A stretch of 64,000 nucleotides of DNA. Origin: Gigaspora margarita (lineage: Eukaryota; Glomeromycota; Glomeromycetes; Diversisporales; Gigasporaceae). The stretch is from NCBI GenBank assembly GCA_009809945.1, contig WTPW01000061.1, positions 753,329 to 817,328 on the forward strand. The letters are read 5' to 3'. The notes below the pieces were generated by a model, which was not told the DNA's origin, made no database searches, and saw only the letters and a list, made by a program, of their open reading frames with translations. Every line of letters begins with the position of its first letter. The stretch's first letter is position 1. Both the position numbers and the translations under genes were made by a program. Positions 57,019-64,000 of this stretch are shown piece after piece.

Positions 57019-58934
57019 TTCTAGCTAGTCTGCTTAAAATTTCTTCTAGCACTTGCGTGTCTGGTAAGCTTTCACTAGATCTTTGGATTCTTGTCGAGTT
57101 CTCCTTTCCTTTTCTACTACTATGTTGCTCTTTATTTTCTATTCTATTAAATCTATTTCCTTTATTTTCTATCATACTGTTGTTACATATTCTGGCTGGA
57201 GCTTTCTCTAGAGGAGTACGATTTGCTCCTGTTAGATTTACATTACTCTCTCTCTTCTGGCTAGTCTTGAGCAGTTTGCTGACTTCAGACCTTCCTTTTG
57301 GGTTGTACCTTCTTGTATTAGTTACCCAGATCAATTTGGTATTGAATTAATATGCTGTTTCATTCAGCGCATTCATCAAGTCTTCTGCTATTTCAAAATA
57401 TATAGTTGCAAGACCCCTTTGGTTTCCATTGCTATTTGCAGATATGCAGACTGCCTTTGCTTTAAACCTTATCATCTGTCTTAACAAGGCTGATTCTATT
57501 GCTACTTTCGGGATGCCCTTGATGATTGCTTTGTGCATACCTCTTTCTGTAAGAGTATCTGTGTCAAATTTTCCCTGTGTTTTCAGACACCTTTTCCTTC
57601 TTTGAAATCTACTGCCAAATTTTCTTTATAATCTCAAGCTTGGTTTCGTTACGTAGGGTTAGTTCAATATAGGCTGCTTCATTTTTGCCAAAAGGCATGT
57701 ACTCTTTTACTCTCGCTAGGCCGAAAGGGCTTAGACATCTTCTTATCAGTTCTGCTCTTGTGTTTTTGGTAAATCCCACAGGGTCACTTCAATTTTGGTT
57801 TTGACTTTTGTCTCTTTAATCAGTGATCTTTGTTCACATGCGGTATGCGTGCAAATGTTCTTATCTTTGCTATACACCTCTATGCTTTCCATTTGTGACT
57901 GAACATTATCGACTGACTTAGGTTCTATCAGTTTCTTTTGTGCAGATTTTTCATTCTGGTTTTGATTCATGTACTCGATTTGCATTTTGTCGCTACCTAT
58001 AAGTGATTCTTCTCTTTCTTCCATTATTATATCTTCTGGAATTTCTTTTTCTATGAGTCTTGTAATTCCATTTGTCATTATTTTCTCTTCTATCACAGCC
58101 TCTCTAGGTCATTTCTTTTGTGGATCGTTCTCTTTTAGACTTCTTCCAGTTTCTACTACTCCGTAGACTATAGTGTCGCATTCTAGATATAGTAATAAGT
58201 TCTTTTTGAACTCTGGATTTTCTTTATGATTTATCTCAACTGGCCTCTTGTATGGATTCTGTGGGCTAAACTTAATTTCGTTGTTTTTAGTATTTTCGAT
58301 TTCCATTTCCACCAAGTTATTTTCTTCTTCNGTAACCTCTAAATTTCTNACTTTTTTGTGTTCTATCNATCNGTANGTATCTAATANCTGTCTAATCATA
58401 CAAATCNATTNCACTTTTTCGAGACCTAGATATTTAGCTATGCATTTATCCTTTTTCAACACCTTGTTTTTAAGTCCATCCTGGATAAATTCTTGTTCTT
58501 CCTTTTCTTTAAGAAAAATGTTTTGGTGAATAATTTCCAACCCCATTTTTTGGGATGATTATGTATACGTAGATTCTACAATAAAATTTCTAGAATGTTC
58601 TATACTCTAATTGTAATTCTAAGTCAGATTCACGTGATTATCTTATCCAATTTTGTATACGTGTTGTGTTTGTTTAGTTGGTAGTTTACTGTTTGCTTGT
58701 TTGTTGTTTGTTTGTTTGTTGACGCGTCTAGTGATCGGTTGCCAGAGATCTGCAGACTGGGTTAGGCTGATTCCCCAAAACAAACCAAAAAAAAAGAAAA
58801 ATTTTTTTTCGACAAGAGTTTTCTAAGCGAAATTTGAGCAAGGCTTCCTGAATTTTGGTTGTTGAGCCAAGTACTACTATCAAACTACTGTTTATTTTTA
58901 GTAAGTTTCTTTTTATCTTAGTTGCCCAGAGCAC
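56966..58934 (-). pseudogene. LINE ORF1 protein relic
   Basis: Pieces in order: a start-proximal part (VLWATKIKRNLL) at 58934-58728; a Lys/Glu-rich part at 58546-58109 that spans a cluster of ambiguous bases; another at 58096-57746 ending TLWDLPKTQEQN; then an RRM-like stretch in a shifted frame (RCLSPFGLARVKEYMPFGKN); KAIIKGIPKVAIESALLRQM at 57538-57347; and a tail ending EEILSRLARIEENYARGE at 56966. ORF1 proteins bind LINE RNA. The RRM-like reading is an inference. Confidence 0.6.
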
Positions 58935-59000
58935 CTTTTTTAGTACAAATTTTTGTCTGTTCTAAGTTTTTCTCTCTGCGCCATTTTTGGAACAGGTGAT

Positions 59001-59322
59001 CGTTGAAAAGAGTGATTGAATATAAAAAATTATTGTAATTTTTTTGATTAATTGCTTTAGATGAATATTTTTTAATAGTAAAAAAATTTTTTTTAATGAA
59101 TATGCGACAGCAATTTGATTACATTAGAAATTTTTTGATATTAATTGAAAATATTTAAATATGGATGATATTTTGTATTCCCTCTTTTCATTGTCATTCC
59201 TATCCATTTTCTTTTAAATATTCCATACTTCACTTATTTCATACATTATTTTTATCTTTAAATATTTTTAAATATTTCGAATTATCTTCCTATTTTTAAA
59301 ACATTTGAACTAATTCGAACTT

Positions 59323-59353
<31 letters not shown>

Positions 59354-59393
59354 TCTCTCTCTCTCCATCTATTTCTCTCTATCTCTTTCTCTA

Positions 59394-59424
<31 letters not shown>

Positions 59425-59602
59425 TTCTCGATCTATCTCTCATATAATCTAAAAATTACAAGCTTCTGCATACTTTCGCAAATTTTAAATCTCTTCAATA
59501 CACTTGGCAAAAACAATATCTGCTAAATCTTCAAAACAAGCCAAAAAAGTTACAAAAAATCGAGCTATCTTTTTCAGAATTATCACTGGTACCACTGCAA
59601 GT
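59001..59602. other. Upstream region of the six-exon gene with a CT microsatellite
   Basis: A (CT)n/(CTAT)n-type microsatellite at about 59321-59446 lies 160-280 bp upstream of the ATG. Pyrimidine-rich tracts are common in fungal promoters, so a regulatory role is possible. An open frame from a TTG at 59504 runs into the gene without an ATG, so the start at 59603 is preferred. Confidence 0.5.
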
Positions 59603-61194
59603 ATGAGTAGGGAAACTGAAAGATCTGCTAAGCATACTGTCGCACCAAGTGGATCACCTAATATTCAAGATAGTTTGAAATATCCCAAAGGTATTTAAAT
59701 TTATAACATTGTTCTTATTTCATTAAAATTTGTTAAAATTTACTATTTATAATTTTTTAATTGAATTTTTTATTTAAAATTTTTTTAAGAACATGCGCCT
59801 AGTAATGAATTAACAACAATAATGGATAAGCTTAACGAGCTATCCAAAAAAATGAATCGAATTGAAAGGCATTTATCCAAAATGAATGATAGGATTTCAG
59901 AAAGTTTTGACTTAGCTCATAAAAACGAATTTATTAGTGTAATTTTTATTTTAATATTTTAATTAATTTAATTAATTTAATTAATTTAAAATAATAAAAA
60001 TTATTTTTATATTTAGCAATCTGTAAAAGCAATTGCCAAGCAGTTGTTCGAGTATTCAATATATCTTTCAGAAGAAGAATTTCAGAAAGCGGCAGAAGAA
60101 TATCTTGTAGAAAATGAGAAAGAATTTTATGATTGTATGAAGGATAAAAAGTGGAACGCATATTATAAGAAAAATATTGCTCAACATGTAAATATTTTCA
60201 ATTTTTTTTTGTTCATCTTTTTTTATATAATATAAACAATTCTAAGCATTTTGAATATATTTGAAATATTTTGAATATATTTAAATTATTTAGAATAATT
60301 TAATTTATTTACTTAATTAAAATAAATTATATTTCAGCTTTTAAAGCAACATTGTTCTTTGCGAAGTGCTTTAACAGCACGTATTAAAGATGCGATATTT
60401 TCTGTATTTGGTAAAAGTGAATTGGATTCAATAAATACAAATTCAATTCCTTCAGATGTTTCGGAGTTGGAGTCTTCTTGCAAGACAAAGGCATGTTATC
60501 AAAAACTTTTCATGTCAATAACCTCTGACCCCAATAATACGTACATATCTAGGATTCTAAGCAAGATGTGGCCAAGTAAATTACCTAGCAATATTAAATT
60601 GGTATATGCAATGGCAGTATGCCAAATAATACTAAATAATTATTATGAGAAGTTAACAATGTCTGAAGATACAGTTAAGAATAGACTTAGAAAAAATTTG
60701 GTATATAAATAATATATATTAAATTATTAAAAATCAAACCAAAATATTTAAATATTTTTAACATATTCGAAATATTGCGAATTTGTTAAAAATAAAAAAA
60801 AATAGAGAAAAATGGAAAGAAATGAGAAATTTCTTCCACCTGGTGAAGGAGAGTCAAAAACAGAAGACGAAGAAAGTGAGGTGGTTGAAGAAAGGGGTCA
60901 AAATAAAAGGAGAAGAAAGTCGCAACAATCTGAAAGTGTAATTATAAATTTTTTAAAATTTATGTAAACAAAAATTTTACTATGAAAATATTTTAATATT
61001 ATATTATTTAGTCTTCTAGAAAGGGCAAGCATGCAAGAACAAGAAGCCCTGTAACTATTCCGGATTCTCCCAGAGAAATGCATGATATTTCAGAAATTTC
61101 TGAAGCATCTCTAGAAGAAGCAGGGACTTCTAATACTAGTGCTAGACACCGGCAATTGCCTATACATGATGCAGAGCATCCTCAAGAACCTTAA
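59603..61194 (+). CDS. Six-exon gene, 361-aa nuclear coiled-coil protein of unknown function
   Basis: Exons 59603-59690, 59790-59938, 60017-60187, 60338-60700, 60806-60937 and 61012-61194 join in one frame. All five introns (99, 78, 150, 105, 74 bp) have GT-AG ends, and the total is 1086 nt with the stop. Residues 40-65 carry hydrophobic residues at perfect heptad spacing (I40, L44, L47, M51, I54, L58, M61, I65), a coiled coil. A helical middle (LFEYSIYLSEEEFQKAAEEY, then SALTARIKDAIFSVFGK) is followed by an acidic stretch, a KRRRK cluster at 291-295 and a Ser/Arg-rich tail, which suggests a nuclear protein that may bind nucleic acid. I do not recognise a domain. It converges on a Plavaka-type transposase relic 0.36 kb away and might be a transposon companion gene. 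Similar proteins seem repeated in Rhizophagus (memory only). An earlier non-coding exon is possible. Confidence 0.8.
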
Positions 61195-61555
61195 TTTTTT
61201 TTTATATTATTATTTTTAGACTTATAAATAAATATTAATAATGTTTAAATTCTCTGAAATTTTGCGAATACATTTGAAGTTTTGTCATATATTTAAATTT
61301 CTGTCTTTTTTACTTTTGTTTAATATTTTAATGTGTTTAAAATAATGTTTACATTTTGCGAAATATTTTGAATTTTTCAGATTGTTTTTATAATAAAATA
61401 TTCTAATTTTGTTTTATTAATAAATTGAATCATTGAAATACTTAACTTTTGAGCCTTTTATTTTTAGTTATTTTAGTTTATTTAAATATTGCGATAATTA
61501 TTTTTGTGATTAATAGTTTCAAAAACTTTTAAATAATTTTAATTAAGTTTTTTTA

Positions 61556-63733
61556 TTAAAAAATATATTTGTTTACTAAATATTCATTTGTTTTGTCAAA
61601 GCGGGAAAGTACATGAACTTGATTTCTAATTGCTTCATTATCAATTACATTACATAATTTTGTTAATTGAAGTCTAGGACATATATAATAATATGGATTT
61701 TTTTCAGATTTAAAATCATACCACTGAATTAATACTAGATTATGTGTTAAAGCTTCATTATTATTTTCAAGCTTCACTATTAAATATATCTAAAAATTAA
61801 AGATTAAAAATTTATATTAATACTGTTTTTTAAAAAATTAACAATTAAACCATGAAAAATATCTGTCCATAACAAATTTCTTGATCTGATATATATTCAG
61901 ATAGTTCTTCAAAATTCATAGAACTGCTACATTGCTATACCAGGCTTTTTCATAAAAATTATCAGTTGATCGAATTATAGACCCATTTTCTAAAGGTATT
62001 AAGCTATATATTTTAACTATATAATTATCTAAATTAATTTGTTTTGTTGAATTAAAATATATAGTTAAATATTGTAAAAAATTTTCAAGTCAAAATATAT
62101 TTTAGAACTTGAATTATAATCTTTTAATTTTTGATTAATAAATTCCTAAGCATTATTTAAACTAAAAGTCCAAATTAAATTTGTAAATTTATAAGGACTT
62201 ATAGTTTTAATATTTTTTGATTGGCTTGATAATAATTTTGTTGCAATAGCCTGTCTCTGAACCTATTTAATTTAAAATAATTTAGTAAGGTTTTATAAAA
62301 ATACTAAATATTATTAAAAAATTTTAATTAATTACCATTTTCATTAGTTGAATTTCTATATTTTGTTTATTAGTTAAATAATAAGGTGCTTTAACAAAAT
62401 CTTTATGAAGTCTTTCATAGGTTTCAGTAGAGAATCCATTTAAAGTACTATACTTTCTAATTAAATCAATAGTATGGTATACCCATGAATATAATTTTGG
62501 AAACTTGAATTCTGATGAAGTATATGTTTGAAAAATATTAATAAATTGTTGAGCCCAATTTATTATTAAAGTCTAGAAATAATTATATTAATATTAGTTA
62601 TTAAAATTNGTTAATTANAATATTAAAATATNGAATAATAAATTCNAATAAATTCGAAATATTGTGCATTATATTGAATTACCTCAAAATCTTTCAAATT
62701 TTGGTCATCGAATTCTTCAAATCAACTCATAATATATATTTTATTCCAAACTTCATAAAGATTTGACAATGTTTTATTTAATGCTTCACTGATATCTAGG
62801 TTATCCAGACAAATATCATAACTTTTATAAGATTACAATATTCATTAGCTATAATTCTGAAAAGTGATTGAATTCCATTTTTGAATATTTTAAGTTCTGG
62901 AAATCTAGGAATATTCGCTAATCTGTTATCCAATTTATCAAGTATTGAAGCTTCATGTAATTCTTTTAAAAGATTATATGTAAAAGTAATTTGATAGTTG
63001 AATAATCCCAAATCTAAATGATGCATTCTATCAATTACTGTAGCTTCATAAATATTGATATTTCTAAAATAAAAAATTGAAATTAAATTATATATTATAT
63101 ATTATGAATTTTAATCTTATTTAAAATAATTTAAGTTATTTTTAAAATATTTCGCAATGATTTGAAATTTAAAATTAATTTAACAATTGTTAATTAATAT
63201 TAAATATTTTGTAATGGTTCAAAAATTTTAAATTAATTTAAAAATTGTTATAGTAAAATTAATATTTAAATCTTAAAATTATTCAAAATATTTTAAACAT
63301 ATTCACATATTTAATTAATTAGAATATTAAACTTACTTAAATTTCCAAAAAATATTTGGTACTGTTTCAATGCTTACTGTTTGTTCTTCATTACTATTAT
63401 AATAGTATTGCATGTTTTCATGATTTCTAAGTTACATATCTTTTTTATTGAGATTTGTATTTGTTAAATTATCTCTTTTTACTAAACAAAAATAGCAAGG
63501 ATGTTTAGACTTTGTTGATTTATATGTTAAGCAAAAGGTTGCAGCTTCTGGCCAATCTGCAATTATTGTTAAAATTTTTGGATAGAACCAAATAAATTTG
63601 TTATTAAGTAACAAATTAGTTCCTTTCTCTGAGAATGTTTGAATTGGCTCTAAAATTATATCTAAACATTTATGAAATAATTGTCTTTTTATTTCTTTTT
63701 CTACATTAGATTTTATTATTGGCAGATAACCCA
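61556..63733 (-). pseudogene. Plavaka-type transposase, multi-exon and decayed
   Basis: Minus strand, exons separated by AT-rich introns. The first exon (about 63733-63340) has IADWPEAATFCLTYKSTKSK and HPCYFCLVKRD (a CxxC pair), then a TAA in frame. The next (about 63060-62690) has RMHHLDLGLFNYQ and NRLANIPRFPELKIFKNGIQ, then a frameshift to LDNLDISEALNKT and a TGA. A third (about 62575-62341) reads NWAQQFINIFQTYTSSEFKFPKLYSW and GFSTETYERLHKDFVK. The last (61777-61556) ends NQVHVLSRFDKTNEYLVNKYIF. The DWPE/CxxC and HxLDLGLF motifs are those of Plavaka transposases (CACTA-like) of fungi, recalled from memory. The 5' end is cut by a MITE end at 63735. Non-functional. Confidence 0.75.
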
Positions 63734-63734
63734 G

Positions 63735-64000
63735 TACCGTATATTCCCGAAAATAAACAACCTTTTTTGGGGCAAAATTTACACGAAAAAACGGGGGGTT
63801 GCTTATTTTCAAATTGTTGATTTTTTTGAAAAATTGAAAAACGTACTAATAAAAAGTTATCCAAATGATATGTAATTTTTACTGTAAGTGTATTTTTGTG
63901 TCCTGAACAAGTTTACTAATGGCACTTTTGAGGTTTACTTAGTAAAATTTAGACTTTTATATGTAGCGACTGTTAACGGATTTTTAAGATTTTGCAGGGG
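63735..64000. mobile_element. MITE end, running to or beyond the window edge
   Basis: Begins TA then CCGTATATTCCCGAAAATAA. GAAAATAAACAACC at 63749 faces GGTTGCTTATTTTC at 63796, a hairpin around GGGGCAAAATTTACACG. Beyond it, TAAGTGTATTTTTGTG and AAATTTAGACTTTTATAT match the foldback element at 42735-43042. The right end lies outside the window. It interrupts the Plavaka relic. Confidence 0.5.

Larger units (their letters stand above)
49985..59000 (-). mobile_element. LINE (non-LTR) retrotransposon with ORF1, endonuclease, RT and RNase H
   Basis: Minus strand. The 3' end is an A-rich tail (T run at 49975-50000). Order from the 5' side: ORF1 relic, APE-type endonuclease, reverse transcriptase, linker, RNase H and a C-terminal Cys/His knuckle. 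About 7.9 kb of LINE sequence is interrupted by a 1.1-kb insertion at about 54438-55545. An RNase H domain in ORF2 occurs in the I/Tad/R1-type clades. The exact 5' end (near 59000) and target duplication were not resolved. The tail lies just outside the right end of the pogo transposon. Confidence 0.88.

Overview
This window reads as AT-rich eukaryotic nuclear DNA (by eye roughly three quarters A+T), most likely from an arbuscular mycorrhizal fungus of the Rhizophagus/Glomeromycotina type. That placement is an inference. It rests on a BTB-BACK-TLDc gene with one short GT-AG intron, a small secreted ML-domain protein, a six-exon gene with 74-150 bp introns, and a repeat fraction of Helitron, Plavaka, pogo, LINE, hAT-like and MULE-like DNA. 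Coding content is low, and only two loci look intact: a secreted ML (MD-2-related lipid-recognition) protein at 11187-11648 (+) and a six-exon, 361-aa protein of unknown function at 59603-61194 (+).

Layout. 1-4.6 kb: a decayed lineage-specific gene split by a 1.52-kb hAT-like element that carries an array of alternating long palindromes. 4.7-9.3 kb: small MITEs and a decayed Helitron helicase-like gene (+), itself hit by a 229-bp hAT MITE. 9.8-21.8 kb: two opposite copies of a dispersed repeat, the ML gene, a MULE-like element and a candidate solo LTR. 22.7-29.6 kb: a transposase relic, several MITEs, tandem arrays and a second MULE-like element. 30.8-34.2 kb: a BTB-BACK-TLDc pseudogene, a detached TLDc fragment and an 806-bp element with a 9-bp target duplication. 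35-47 kb: minisatellite and satellite-like arrays, including a 129-bp tandem array with a hydrophobic reading frame, interrupted by a foldback element. 47.1-49.95 kb: a pogo/Tigger-like transposon with both ends but a dead transposase (-). 50-59 kb: a LINE with APE endonuclease, reverse transcriptase and RNase H (-), interrupted by a 1.1-kb LTR-like insertion. 59.6-63.7 kb: the intact six-exon gene (+), converging on a decayed Plavaka-type transposase (-).

The clearest unexplained structure lies in the mobile DNA. Exact ends and target-site duplications (TSDs) can be read directly for many non-autonomous elements. They include an 11-bp-TSD family with three copies, a hAT MITE made of TTTGA-type low-complexity sequence, a hAT-like element filled with alternating palindromes, and a foldback element with minisatellite arms. 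Premature stops in the decayed genes are often TGG to TGA/TAG or CAA to TAA, which suggests C-to-T decay. No CRISPR array, rRNA gene or convincing tRNA was found.
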